The notes: generated by a model not told the origin, from the sequence alone. 49,821 nt of DNA from Bacteroidales bacterium (GCA_021157415.1 JAGGWN010000025.1:1-49821), one strand, 5' to 3'; shown: positions 35,919 to 45,348, numbered from the stretch's first letter. Translations and numbers: made by a program.

Positions 35919-37253
35919 TTACCCTGCTTTGTTTTCGGACTTTTCGTAATATTTTCCGAAAGATACAAACATTCCGGGTATTTCCTGTTCCAGATAGAAC
36001 TCTATTCTGTCAACGATCTCCCCTGCCAGGAGAATGGTGAATAACAACGGCAGAAAGGCAGGGCCGGTGATCAGATAAAAAGCTGACGAAGCCAATGCCG
36101 TTAAACGGATCACCAGAAAAGTGAGATACCTGATCTTGCCATAGCGGTACAGGCTCATCTTTCGTATCAGGTATAAGCCAATTTTTAAAAACAGGATAAA
36201 CAGAATGGCATAAGCCTGCATCCAGGCGATGCTGATCCATAGCAGGCCTGTCAGCATAGTACTGCTGCTGTGAACAAGAAACAACCACCTGTTCTCTGCA
36301 AAACGATAAACCTGATCCATGACCCACAGTGTCAGTACTCCTGTAACAAGGGCAACCAGACCTAAAAAGGGCTTGCCAGGCCAAAGGAAAAACAGCAATG
36401 AACTGGCAAAGAACAAAGAAAAGCCAATGATTTCCCGGCTCAACCAGGAATGCCTAACATTCCGCATGGCCTTCAGAGCCCTTGCCGGTTTCCCCAGATG
36501 TAACAGACTCAGTCCGGTGGCGAGCAGTCCAATCCCCGCAAAAATGAGAAAAAACACAGTGTGCGGGTGAATGAGGTTCCGTGCCAGTATCCCCGTCATC
36601 AAAGGTACGAGCAAGGTAAACGACAGCAGGCTCCATTCCCGTTTCAGACTGATCTTTTCTGCTCGGTCCCGGGTCAGAACCTGCTTTTCTTCATCATCCG
36701 GGGAATAACGGTACGAAATATCCGGCACCGGGGGAACCGGGGCAGTCTTCATTTGCAAAAGCGGAACCGTATTTTTTTCGGGAAACCCGGCAGCCTGTAC
36801 AGCTGTTTCCGGTTCAAACGCTATAAAAGACAATGCATCTACCGGGCATCCCGCCACACAGGCCGGCTCTTCTCCCCGTTGCAACCTTTCCGTGCAAAAA
36901 GTACACTTTTCCATTGTCCCGGCGGTCTCATTGAATTGAGGGGCATCGTAAGGACATGCCCATGTGCAATAGCGACAGCCTATACATGCGTCCCGGTTCA
37001 GTATGACCGCTCCGGTAACCGGATCGCGGGAATAGGCCCTGGCCGGACAGGCAGGAATACAGGGAGCTTCCTGACAGTGATTGCAGGCCAGCGAATAAAA
37101 AAATACAGGCAACCCGGGCAACCGGAACGGGTTGAAGGTATATACTTGTCGCCAGGGTACAAAGGACTCCCCTTCGTTGGCAATAGAACAGGCTATTACG
37201 CAAGCTTCACAGCCCACACAAGCCTCCCTGTCAAATACAAACCCCCTGTTCAT
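35919..37253 (-). CDS. Fused DmsB/DmsC-like subunit: ferredoxin plus membrane anchor
   Basis: This 444-residue protein joins two normally separate subunits. Residues about 1-170 are a DmsB-type electron-transfer domain with four cysteine groups: 'CVGCEACVIAC', 'CNHC-x4-CIPACP', 'CIGCRYCTWACP' and 'CTFC-x10-CVAGCP', enough for four [4Fe-4S] clusters. Residues about 215-440 form a DmsC/NrfD-like anchor with about eight helices that would exchange electrons with menaquinol. The start overlaps the catalytic-subunit stop by 4 bases (ATGA), so they are made together. It passes electrons between quinones and the molybdoenzyme. Fusion of B and C is unusual compared with the three-gene dms/psr layout. 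Confidence 0.92.
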   Translation of the reverse strand: MNRGFVFDREACVGCEACVIACSIANEGESFVPWRQVYTFNPFRLPGLPVFFYSLACNHCQEAPCIPACPARAYSRDPVTGAVILNRDACIGCRYCTWACPYDAPQFNETAGTMEKCTFCTERLQRGEEPACVAGCPVDALSFIAFEPETAVQAAGFPEKNTVPLLQMKTAPVPPVPDISYRYSPDDEEKQVLTRDRAEKISLKREWSLLSFTLLVPLMTGILARNLIHPHTVFFLIFAGIGLLATGLSLLHLGKPARALKAMRNVRHSWLSREIIGFSLFFASSLLFFLWPGKPFLGLVALVTGVLTLWVMDQVYRFAENRWLFLVHSSSTMLTGLLWISIAWMQAYAILFILFLKIGLYLIRKMSLYRYGKIRYLTFLVIRLTALASSAFYLITGPAFLPLLFTILLAGEIVDRIEFYLEQEIPGMFVSFGKYYEKSENKAG

Positions 37254-39289
37254 ATTGTTTTTTCTATCTCTACCAGGTTATCATGAAAAGCCGTACCATA
37301 TCCCATATCGGTTTCGCGGGGAGCACTCAGAAAGTTCACCCCTCCCCCTTCGCTTATCCAGTAACCATTGGGCATGACCACACACCCGGGCAACAGACCG
37401 TAATCGTAGTGACAGCGGACTTTCAGTTCGCCCCTGCTGTTGAATATCCGGATACGGTCTCCGTTAGCGATTCCTCTCCGGCGGGCATCCTCCGGATTAA
37501 TCCCGGCCACCGGCCCGGGGTCCACCTGTTTGATAACCCGTAAGTTCCCAAATTGTGAGTGAATCCTGTTCTTGGTATTTGGTGTCAGCAAATACAGCGA
37601 ATATTTACTCTTCTCCGGAACTTCTTCAGGAAGGTTAAAGGAAGGCAAAGGGTCCACACCCCATAGCCCGGCTATTTTTTCGGACAATAATTCGATTTTT
37701 CCACTGGCTGTAGAAAAATGTCCGTCCGCAAACGCTATCTCTTCCGTGTCAGGTGCCATCACAGGCTGTCCTGCAAGTTTATCCCATGTAAGTTCCGGAT
37801 ACTTTTCCAGTTGTTGTTTCAACCAGTTTTCCAGCGCCTCATTATCGCGTGGCAGAATGCCCTGCAATTCATGTTCGCTGTAACCCAGTTCCCTGGCCAG
37901 CAGATAATATATTTCCGTTTCGGGTTTCACTTCTCCCGGAGGGTCAATGACTTTTTGTCTGAGTTGAATGTAGGGGTTCCAGTATGAACCCACCAGATCT
38001 GCCTGCTCAAACATGCTTTTGGCCGGCAGGACGATATCTGCTTCCCGGGCGGTATCCGTCATAAACTGTTCCACGACCACACAGAATTCTGCTTTTTCGA
38101 AAGCTTTCAGCACACTTCCCGTATCGGGATTCTGCGTCACCGGATTGCCGCGTTCCACCCAGATCATCTTTATTTCGGGATCCTGCTGACTTAGCAGGTC
38201 CTTTCCCAGACGGGCTTTGGATACCGATTGTCTGAACAGGTTGTCGTTTCTGTTCGGGTAATAAGACAGTGGTTCTTTAATCTTGTCAAACACATAGCTC
38301 TGCAAGTTGGCATAATGCCAGCAGGCTCCCGGCTTGCCTATATTCCCTGTAATCACCGAAAGGCTCAGCAAACACCGGATCGTTTGGCCCCCATTGGTAT
38401 AACGCTGCAAGCCGTACCCCGGGATCAGTGTCATGGGACGTATCTCCCCGATCATACCGGCAAGCTTCATCACATAATTCACAGGGACGCCTGTAAGCCG
38501 GCTCACATGTTCCGGAGTATATTGGGTAAGAGATTTTTTGAAAGCCTCATATCCCTTCACCTTCTTGCTTATAAATTCATGGTCCACCAGGTTATTTTCT
38601 ATCAAATAGCGGGCAATACCCAGGGCCAGGGCACCGTCTGTCCCGGGGCAGGGCTGGATCAGCAGGTCGGCCTTTTCGGCGGTGAGGGTACGCCGGGGAT
38701 CTATCACCACCAGCTTAGCCCCCTGATTCTGAGCTTTCCGTACAAAGAGCATTTCCTGTACATTTGTTTCTGCCGCATTTTTACCCCACATCACAATCAG
38801 CCTTGCATTCTCCAAATCCCACGGCACATTGTGCCGGTTATCGCCCAGCGTAAGCCGGGTGGCTTCCAGTCCTGCCGGCCAGCAAAGATTGCCATAAGGG
38901 ATGGTGGCCCCCCCAAACAAACGCCAGAAAGCCATGGAAAAATCATTGACCAGTCCCGAGGAACCACTGGAAGCATAAAAGAAAATGCTATGAGGTCCGA
39001 AATTGTCTCTGTAATGCGACATGTTCCCTGCGATCTCGCGGAGGGCTTGCGGCCAGGAAATTCGCTGAAAAAGGCCTTCTGCATCCTTTTTCAGGGGATA
39101 CAAAATCCGGTCTGCGGCATAAACCCTTTCCGGATAGCTTTGTCCCTTCAGGCACATCCCTTCCGGGGTGGCACGGTTGGCAGGTTGTGCACTATATCCG
39201 GTTATTCGCCCATCTTCCACATGTACCCGGAAGCTGCAGGTACTGTAACAATTTCTGGGACATACGGTATTGATCCGTTGAATTGCCAT
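37250..39289 (-). CDS. Molybdopterin oxidoreductase catalytic subunit (DMSO reductase superfamily), no Tat signal
   Basis: This 679-residue enzyme starts 'MAIQRINTVCPRNCYSTCSF'. A [4Fe-4S] site is formed by Cys10, Cys14, Cys18 and Cys46 (C-x3-C-x3-C-x27-C). Near residue 130, 'ATIPYGNLCWPAGLEATRL' places Cys136 where the Mo/W ligand usually sits, suggesting a cysteine-ligated centre rather than the serine of true DMSO reductases. The MopB C-terminal domain (about residues 560-679) includes 'NSRGELKVRCHYDYGLLPGC'. No twin-arginine signal is present, so it should stay in the cytoplasm. The substrate is unknown (candidates include polysulfide, thiosulfate, oxyanions or aldehydes). Confidence 0.92.
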   Translation of the reverse strand: MAIQRINTVCPRNCYSTCSFRVHVEDGRITGYSAQPANRATPEGMCLKGQSYPERVYAADRILYPLKKDAEGLFQRISWPQALREIAGNMSHYRDNFGPHSIFFYASSGSSGLVNDFSMAFWRLFGGATIPYGNLCWPAGLEATRLTLGDNRHNVPWDLENARLIVMWGKNAAETNVQEMLFVRKAQNQGAKLVVIDPRRTLTAEKADLLIQPCPGTDGALALGIARYLIENNLVDHEFISKKVKGYEAFKKSLTQYTPEHVSRLTGVPVNYVMKLAGMIGEIRPMTLIPGYGLQRYTNGGQTIRCLLSLSVITGNIGKPGACWHYANLQSYVFDKIKEPLSYYPNRNDNLFRQSVSKARLGKDLLSQQDPEIKMIWVERGNPVTQNPDTGSVLKAFEKAEFCVVVEQFMTDTAREADIVLPAKSMFEQADLVGSYWNPYIQLRQKVIDPPGEVKPETEIYYLLARELGYSEHELQGILPRDNEALENWLKQQLEKYPELTWDKLAGQPVMAPDTEEIAFADGHFSTASGKIELLSEKIAGLWGVDPLPSFNLPEEVPEKSKYSLYLLTPNTKNRIHSQFGNLRVIKQVDPGPVAGINPEDARRRGIANGDRIRIFNSRGELKVRCHYDYGLLPGCVVMPNGYWISEGGGVNFLSAPRETDMGYGTAFHDNLVEIEKTI

Positions 39290-39463
39290 TTACGGTTTGT
39301 GGTTTGCTGTCGAAAGATAAAGAAAATAATGCTGGAACCGCTTAAAGAATATCTGCATTCCGGATAAAACCGCCGCAACTTCCGGCAAACCGTTCATCTG
39401 ATCAAGAAACCTTCAGGAGCTTTTTTCCCCGGGCCTTAATCACTATTTCCGAACGTCTGTCAA

Positions 39464-40273
39464 TCAGCCTTCAAAAGGGGATTCCGGTTCTCTGGACATA
39501 AAATAGAGCGTCAGACGGTCCATCAGGCGCGGCGAAAACTTCCGCAAAAAGAATACCGCTTTTCCTGTCGGTGTCAGCACAACGAACCTTCGGTTATTTT
39601 TGATTCCGAAATAGATCTTCCTGGCCACCTGGTCTGCCGTCATCATCTTTCCCTCCACCCGGGGTGAGATCATCTGGGGGGTTCCCAGTGCTGTCAATGC
39701 CACTTTACGGATATTGGTGCTGGTAAAACCGGGCGCAATGATAGAAACATGAAGGCCCTGACTACGATACTCCATACGCAAGGTCTCCAGGAATCCGTGC
39801 ATGGCAAATTTGGAAGCGGAATAGGCTGTCCGCCCAGGCAGACCCTGAAAACCGGCCAGCGAAGAAATTCCGGTCACCGTTCCTTTGGACTCAAGCAGGT
39901 AAGGAAGGGCAAATTTCGTGCAGTATACCGTGCCCCAGAAGTTGGTCTGCATCACTGTATGAAACACCTCCAGCATCATTTCTCCGAAAACAGCCCGCAT
40001 GCTAATGCCGGCATTGTTAATCAGGATGTCTATCCGGCCGAAACGATCGACCGTTTTATCTATCAAATTTTTACAATCACTTTCTTTTCTGACATCTGTA
40101 GGAACGGTCAGAACCTTTATACCCTTCTGACGAAAATCATCCTCTATCTTTAGTAGTCTGTCCTTTGATCTGGCAGCCAGCACCACTGTGGATCCCTTGT
40201 CCCCGAAAAAACGGGCCGTAGCATACCCTATTCCCGATGTAGCCCCTGTTATGATTACAACACTGTCTGTCAC
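39464..40273 (-). CDS. Short-chain dehydrogenase/reductase
   Basis: This 269-residue classical SDR appears to start at GTG 40273; the ATG just upstream is out of frame. The NAD(P)-binding motif TGATSGIG lies at residues 10-17, 'NNAGIS' near residue 86, and the catalytic 'Ser ... YSASK' set in 'GISSLAGFQGLPGRTAYSAS' near residues 137-158. 'AARSKDRL' after beta-2 suggests NADP preference. The substrate is unknown; C-terminal 'FFLRKFSPRLMDRLTLY' gives an amphipathic tail seen in several lipid-acting SDRs. It stands alone, and a -7-like TATATTTG on the minus strand (40305-40312) may drive it. Confidence 0.92.
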   Translation of the reverse strand: MTDSVVIITGATSGIGYATARFFGDKGSTVVLAARSKDRLLKIEDDFRQKGIKVLTVPTDVRKESDCKNLIDKTVDRFGRIDILINNAGISMRAVFGEMMLEVFHTVMQTNFWGTVYCTKFALPYLLESKGTVTGISSLAGFQGLPGRTAYSASKFAMHGFLETLRMEYRSQGLHVSIIAPGFTSTNIRKVALTALGTPQMISPRVEGKMMTADQVARKIYFGIKNNRRFVVLTPTGKAVFFLRKFSPRLMDRLTLYFMSREPESPFEG

Positions 40274-40455
40274 TGGCTTTTTTTCATTAAAAAAATAAAA
40301 AAATCAAATATATAATTATATACGGCTTTTTCCCACTTTTCAGAAAGAATTTATGGAAATCCCTGATGAATACTTTCGCTATTTGATTGATTATCTATCT
40401 TTTTCTGTTTCCTCTTTTGACTTACAAAGAAAATCCACTCTATTTTTTGAATTAT

Positions 40456-40486
40456 TTTGCAAAAATAAAATAGGTTATTACCTTTG
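40456..40486 (+). promoter_or_regulatory. Promoter of tRNA-Lys
   Basis: TTTG (40456-40459), exactly 19 bases, TACCTTTG (40479-40486) is a perfect Bacteroidota promoter, ending 14 bases before the mature tRNA. Confidence 0.85.
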
Positions 40487-40500
40487 CACACCGAAATTCT

Positions 40501-40573
40501 GATCCAGTAGCTCAGTTGGTAGAGCACATCCCTTTTAAGGATGGGGTCCAGGGTTCGAGACCCTGCTGGATCA
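40501..40573 (+). tRNA. tRNA-Lys (anticodon TTT)
   Basis: A full cloverleaf can be drawn: acceptor GATCCAG with CTGGATC, D-stem GCTC/GAGC, anticodon stem CATCC/GGATG with loop CTTTTAA giving anticodon TTT at 40534-40536, and T-stem CAGGG/CCCTG with loop TTCGAGA. The CCA end is not encoded. It has its own promoter and terminator. No integrase or att-like repeat is seen beside it. Confidence 0.97.
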
Positions 40574-40580
40574 CAACAAT

Positions 40581-40616
40581 AAAGAACCTGGTTTTTGGAC
40601 CGGGTTCTTTGTTTTA
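40581..40616 (+). terminator. Terminator after tRNA-Lys
   Basis: AAAGAACCTGG (40581-40591) pairs with CCGGGTTCTTT (40600-40610, one G:U) around an 8-base loop, followed by GTTTT. It lies 8 bases after the tRNA. Confidence 0.88.
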
Positions 40617-40806
40617 TGTCTTCCTGATCTATTTCCCGAAATTCCGGTAGGGTCGCAACGCTTAATATTATTTTTATACTATATTTAGAAATATTCTAAA
40701 ATAAATCCCCCACTGCAAGCAGATGGTGGGTCTTCATGGAGTTGTTATTTCGCCTTCGCGTTCCGCTATGGCAGAATAAATAATTATATTTGTAAAAATA
40801 TATGAT

Positions 40807-41052
40807 ATGGATAACCGTGATTGGAAAATAGAGAAAAATATAGCTGAAAAGATATTTTTTCTGCCGGATGAAAAGGTGGCAGAAAATTTCATCAAAAAAA
40901 TACGAAAGTTATCACGAAAAGAAGATCATCCCATCAGACTGCGCAGGATAAGCAACCTGGAAGTCAGGATACGCATGCCCATACTTGTTCCGGGCAGCTA
41001 TGATGAGAAAGAAGTACGTATATTAAATATCATTAACCGGCTGGCAAACTGA
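40807..41052 (+). CDS. Small protein of unknown function
   Basis: This 81-residue, strongly basic protein starts 'MDNRDWKIEKNIAEKIFFL' and has a Lys/Arg-rich middle ('FIKKIRKLSRKEDHPIRLRR'). It has no signal peptide, membrane segment or cysteine. It is preceded by a perfect -7 box TATATTTG at 40785-40792 but without a matching -33 box, and its codon use looks normal, which supports a real gene. I do not recognise a family. It ends 42 bases before the MEMO-like gene on the same strand. Confidence 0.55.
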   Translation: MDNRDWKIEKNIAEKIFFLPDEKVAENFIKKIRKLSRKEDHPIRLRRISNLEVRIRMPILVPGSYDEKEVRILNIINRLAN

Positions 41053-41094
41053 TCATGATTTTATATAACTCTGGATTATCATATTTATCCGGCC

Positions 41095-42201
41095 ATGAAA
41101 ACAATAACACGTTTCTCTCGTTTTTTCCTTTTCTGTTTTTCTTTCACTCTGTTTTTAAGCTGTATCAGGCCTTCCGGTACCACGCAACACTCCGATAAGC
41201 TCAGGGGGCTTGTGGACACCGTGGGTTTCGCCCATGAGAGCTGGCAGATGGACCGTTTGATGCAACGCATTCATCTTTATGAGGGAGATTCTCTTCTTCG
41301 CTGGCAGGAGAAAAATTTTAACTGGCGGGTTTGTATATCTCCTCACGACGACTATACATACGTCGGGTATCTTTATCCTGCGGTTTTGTCTCATGTCCAT
41401 GCTCCGCTGGTAATCCTTTTCGGCGTGGCTCACAAAGCCCGGCTTCTGGGATTACAGGATAAGTTAGTAACGGGTACCTTCTCGCAGTACAGAGGTCCCC
41501 GGGGCAATATTGCCGTATCGCCCCTCCGGGAAGAGATCATGGCAGGCATTGACACCTCTTTTTATACCGTCAATGACTCTATGATGCGAATAGAGCATTC
41601 TCTGGAAGCGTTGCTGCCTTTTTTACAGTACGACAACCGGAATTTGCAGATTATTCCCGTTTTGGTGCCCTACATGTCCTTTGACCGGATGCAGGAGATC
41701 AGTACCGCCCTCGCACGCTCCGTTCGCAGGGTAACTGAAAAACATGATCTCACCTGGGGAACGGGATATGCCATCGTAATCTCGACCGATGCCGTTCATT
41801 ATGGTGATGAAGACTGGGGCGGAAAAAACTTTGCATTCTACGGAACAGACAGTGCAGGACTGGCAAAAGCAGTGGCACATGAACATGAGATCATGGACAG
41901 CACACTGGTTGGACCCTTATCCCCCGGACGCATTAAAAAGTTTACCCGGTATACGGTGCAGGAGAATGATTATAAAACCTATAAATGGACCTGGTGCGGA
42001 AGATATTCGGTTCCTTTCGGGCTATTAGCAGCATGGCACCTGCAACAGCTTACGGGAACCAAGCCCCTCTCCGGAGAGCTGGTAGGTTATCGCAACAGTA
42101 TAGACCACAAGCCGATTCCCGTAGATGATCTTCATATGGGAGTGACCGCACCGGCCAATATCCACCATTGGGTAGGATATGCAGCGATAGGGTATAGATA
42201 G
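41095..42201 (+). CDS. MEMO/AmmeMemoRadiSam-B family lipoprotein
   Basis: This 368-residue protein opens with a lipoprotein signal ('FSFTLFLSC', Cys23). The mature part matches the MEMO family: 'CISPHDDYTYVGYLYPAVL' (about residues 80-100) replaces the common 'PHAGYxYSG', and 'IEHSLEALLPFLQY' and 'VISTDAVHYGDE' are the other conserved blocks with His and Asp residues. MEMO folds resemble class III extradiol dioxygenases and may bind a metal. In most prokaryotes MEMO accompanies AMMECR1 and a radical SAM protein, but neither is present here. A lipid-anchored, exported form is uncommon to my knowledge. Confidence 0.85.
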   Translation: MKTITRFSRFFLFCFSFTLFLSCIRPSGTTQHSDKLRGLVDTVGFAHESWQMDRLMQRIHLYEGDSLLRWQEKNFNWRVCISPHDDYTYVGYLYPAVLSHVHAPLVILFGVAHKARLLGLQDKLVTGTFSQYRGPRGNIAVSPLREEIMAGIDTSFYTVNDSMMRIEHSLEALLPFLQYDNRNLQIIPVLVPYMSFDRMQEISTALARSVRRVTEKHDLTWGTGYAIVISTDAVHYGDEDWGGKNFAFYGTDSAGLAKAVAHEHEIMDSTLVGPLSPGRIKKFTRYTVQENDYKTYKWTWCGRYSVPFGLLAAWHLQQLTGTKPLSGELVGYRNSIDHKPIPVDDLHMGVTAPANIHHWVGYAAIGYR

Positions 42202-42232
42202 TCAGAGATTAGAAAAGACGGAGGACCGCCTT

Positions 42233-43945
42233 TCATTGTTTACTTATAATCATGATTTTTCCTATCTGTGTTTCTCCATTTCCAAAATCAATGATAACGA
42301 TATAAATGCCATTACTTAATCCTGAAATATCTATACTGCCAGTAATTTTATTGTTGTTATAAACACATGCTCCCAATGAATTAATAATTTTAACGTTCTC
42401 TATAACCGTTATATCCTCTGTTTTAATATTTAGATATTGGCTTGCGGGATTTGGATAAATTCTAATTTGATTTTGTTTTGTAATTTGTTTAATTCCTATC
42501 AGGAGTTCTGGATTATTAAAAACATGATCTAAATAATCCAGTCGCCTATTTAACCAGTTAGAAGTATAGATCAAATTATCAAAATCTAAAAAATTACAAT
42601 CTGGCCACGCAATTAATTCTCTTTTATAAACTCCGTTTGATTTCAAATATTCGAATTGTGTGTTTAAAATGCCCATAATATTATCATGCGTAATTAAATT
42701 TTCTCTTAATTCGTTCCATCTAATTTTAAGGCGGTTTCTAAAACTATTATACTTTAATAATCTATCATAAAAACCATTTGTTAAAATGTCATTGGTGATA
42801 TTTTCCTGTGTCCCATTCCAAATAATTCCATATGTGCCATCTAAATCCCAAGGAATATAGAAATAGGGTTCATTCATATTATATTTGGCAACAACTATAT
42901 TTTTTCCCGTGTTATCCGTTGCTCTTAAAAGATTTAGGAAAATAAAATAATTTACTGCATTATCAATATCAAACCTTTTCTCATAGTTTTCAGAAAAAAC
43001 AATACTATCCTCATCAATGACAAATTTCACAAATTCATAAATATTACCCCAACTGATTTCCTTTAACGGATACTCATATTCAAATCCATCCCATAACTTA
43101 CTGCTATTATCGTATGAGGAGAGCGAGGTATATGTTGATGCCCCTCCCCAACCAATACCTTTGTAAAGTTCTCCCCTTATTTCACCTTCTTTATACTTTT
43201 TTAGTTTAAATTGTTTTCTATCTGGTCTTTCACTTAAAGCGTACACGCCTCTATATTGGTTATTCAGAAATAATTCCACATATTCCTGGTGCACTCCATT
43301 TATTGCCTCAGGCTCGTCACCTATATAGTAAAGTGTATCAATCTTTCGCCACATTTCAAAATTAGCCTTACTGCGCAGTCTGAGAGGTTCATTATACATC
43401 GCTTGAATATTCCAATCATCATCACTTCTCATTCCAAGAATACTAATATTTCTTGTTTTGCTCCCGGTCTCATCTTTCCAAAACTCAATTCTAAAAGATT
43501 TTTTTGGCAGTGTCTGTGTCCAACCGCCTCTATATTCAATCCCTATACTGTTTGCTATATAATCACCGTTACTTTGACACAATGAAAATTGTGCATAAAC
43601 TCTTGGTTCATCAACTATGGTATTGTTTGTGAATATGTTTATTACAGGTAGTTGAGTAAAATATATCTCAAAATATTTACTCTCTGAATCAGTGGCTTCA
43701 TAAGTTTTTCCATACTCAAATTCTTCTATGGATGAAACAAAAGTGTAATGATGATTACCTGATTGAATAGTCTTTTTTTCTTCGGGATATAAAGAATTTA
43801 GCTCATCGATTTCCTGATTAATCAAAACAATTCCTCTTTCTACATCCTCACTAATGTAAATTGGGTCAATTTCTACCATACCATTTTGAGCATAATTAGA
43901 AACTACCGGTAAGTTTATTGCTATAATCAGTATTAGTATTTTCAT
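42233..43945 (-). CDS. CotH kinase-family protein with type IX secretion sorting domain
   Basis: This 570-residue protein has a signal peptide (residues 1-19). The CotH domain (about 95-450) shows 'IGIEYRGGWTQTLPKKSFRI', 'YVELFLNNQYRGVYALSERP' and the kinase-like active-site block 'FYIPWDLDGTYG' near residue 370. The last about 80 residues ('IRIYPNPASQYLNI' through 'GLSNGIYIVIIDFGNG') are a Por secretion system C-terminal sorting domain, so the product should be exported by the type IX system and anchored at the surface. The gene is clearly richer in A+T than its neighbours and uses many AAA, AAT, ATA and TTA codons, which suggests recent acquisition. Its substrate is unknown. Confidence 0.93.
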   Translation of the reverse strand: MKILILIIAINLPVVSNYAQNGMVEIDPIYISEDVERGIVLINQEIDELNSLYPEEKKTIQSGNHHYTFVSSIEEFEYGKTYEATDSESKYFEIYFTQLPVINIFTNNTIVDEPRVYAQFSLCQSNGDYIANSIGIEYRGGWTQTLPKKSFRIEFWKDETGSKTRNISILGMRSDDDWNIQAMYNEPLRLRSKANFEMWRKIDTLYYIGDEPEAINGVHQEYVELFLNNQYRGVYALSERPDRKQFKLKKYKEGEIRGELYKGIGWGGASTYTSLSSYDNSSKLWDGFEYEYPLKEISWGNIYEFVKFVIDEDSIVFSENYEKRFDIDNAVNYFIFLNLLRATDNTGKNIVVAKYNMNEPYFYIPWDLDGTYGIIWNGTQENITNDILTNGFYDRLLKYNSFRNRLKIRWNELRENLITHDNIMGILNTQFEYLKSNGVYKRELIAWPDCNFLDFDNLIYTSNWLNRRLDYLDHVFNNPELLIGIKQITKQNQIRIYPNPASQYLNIKTEDITVIENVKIINSLGACVYNNNKITGSIDISGLSNGIYIVIIDFGNGETQIGKIMIISKQ

Positions 43946-44010
43946 TAATTATGTTATCTTCCTTCATGAATGATAACGACGAATAAGAAAGCTAAAAGAA
44001 GGCCGAAAGA

Positions 44011-45348
44011 TTATAAATCCATCAACAGTTTGTTTCCGTTTGAACGCCTGGCGGCATTCTCAAATTTATTGACCGTCTCAACAACATCTTTTACCAGTTG
44101 CAAATCAGGAATCTGAATATGATGACTGCCTCTTTTTTCCCATTGATCAAGAACATATTGTACGTTAATCTTATGAATGTCCACCGCCGGCAAGTATCCT
44201 TGTTCCCGGGGATTGTCCGTCACCGTTTCAACCAGCACCCCCGCATCCAGTAATTCATTCAAAGCTCTTCTGACAAGCCTGATGGGAAGTTTCATCCTGT
44301 CCGAAATTTCATAGGATGTCATGGGTTTTTCTCCCCTGGCAAACCGTTTGACGATCACTGTGGCAATCAACACCAACACTTTTTTATAAATGGAAATGCT
44401 TATGTTTTCCGTATCCGCCTCAAACTCATAATGTCGCACATTCTGATAAGCAAAAGAAAGTTCAGCGCCAAACAACACGATCAGCCAGCTTACCTGAAGC
44501 CATATCATAAACAAGGGCAGGGCAGCAAAACTACCATAGATGGCATTATAACGGGATACGCCAACCTGAAAATGTACATACCCCCATTGCACGAGCTGAA
44601 AAAGAGTACCCGCTACAATTCCGGCCAGGAGAGCAGCTACGAATTTTACTTTCGTATTGGGCATGATCAGATAGATCATCACGAACAACAGCCACATCAT
44701 AAAGTATGGAGCAAAGCGGATCAGGCTGATAACCAAAGGTCCCAGATATCCCATAACCAGATTTCCCTGATTGGCATTTCCAAAACGGGACATGATAAAA
44801 ACCGTTACACTCCCCGACAAAAACATCAACACCGGAGCAATCAGTAAAATGGCAATGTAATCACTGAACTTTCTGAAAAAAGAACGTGATTTATTTACCT
44901 GCCAGATATTATTGAAAGCGCTCTCGATATTTGACAGCACCTTGATCACCGCCCAAAAAAGAAGCAATAGGCCAAAACCGGCGATAAAACCTCCTTTGGT
45001 GATCTCCAGCATTTTATTGGCAAAATCTATGGCCCAGTTTAATACCTCTTTCTGACCCTGAAAATTATTCATCAGTTCCTGAGTGACCCTGGCTTCAAGA
45101 CCAAAGCCTTTGGCTATCCCGAAAATCAGGGCCAATACCGGGACAATAGACAATAAGGTATAATAGGTAAGCGCCGAGGCGCGTACTTGTACTTTATCTT
45201 CAGAAAATCCCCTGAATGCCAGTACAATAATACGTAACTGACGATAAAAAAAAGATTTATGCTTTGGCAGCTCTTCCAGGGGAATCCGCCAGATGTCAAC
45301 AGAGATAAAACGAATCAGACGGGTAATAATGTCTTTGAACTTTTCCAC
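44011..45348 (-). CDS. YihY/BrkB family inner-membrane protein
   Basis: This 445-residue protein starts at GTG 45348; the nearby ATG is out of frame. The YihY core (about residues 30-305) has around six helices and 'VRASALTYYTLLSIVPVLAL' (about 56-75), 'YGSFAALPLFMIWLQVSW' and 'LFGAELSFAYQN', the family hallmarks. The remaining about 130 residues look like a winged-helix domain ('MTSYEISDRMKLPIRLVRRA'), an extension common in Bacteroidota forms. The family was once named ribonuclease BN in error; its true role is unsettled, possibly lipid or solute transport. It is divergent from comB. Confidence 0.93.
   Translation of the reverse strand: MEKFKDIITRLIRFISVDIWRIPLEELPKHKSFFYRQLRIIVLAFRGFSEDKVQVRASALTYYTLLSIVPVLALIFGIAKGFGLEARVTQELMNNFQGQKEVLNWAIDFANKMLEITKGGFIAGFGLLLLFWAVIKVLSNIESAFNNIWQVNKSRSFFRKFSDYIAILLIAPVLMFLSGSVTVFIMSRFGNANQGNLVMGYLGPLVISLIRFAPYFMMWLLFVMIYLIMPNTKVKFVAALLAGIVAGTLFQLVQWGYVHFQVGVSRYNAIYGSFAALPLFMIWLQVSWLIVLFGAELSFAYQNVRHYEFEADTENISISIYKKVLVLIATVIVKRFARGEKPMTSYEISDRMKLPIRLVRRALNELLDAGVLVETVTDNPREQGYLPAVDIHKINVQYVLDQWEKRGSHHIQIPDLQLVKDVVETVNKFENAARRSNGNKLLMDL

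Noticed and set aside
38228-39367. 379-codon plus-strand frame opposite the molybdoenzyme gene
   Set aside because: The minus strand carries all the conserved cysteines and motifs; the plus frame has none and overlaps the gene nearly completely.
40501-40573. tRNA-Lys as a site of an integrated element
   Set aside because: No integrase, phage or transposase gene and no repeated tRNA 3' end was seen nearby.
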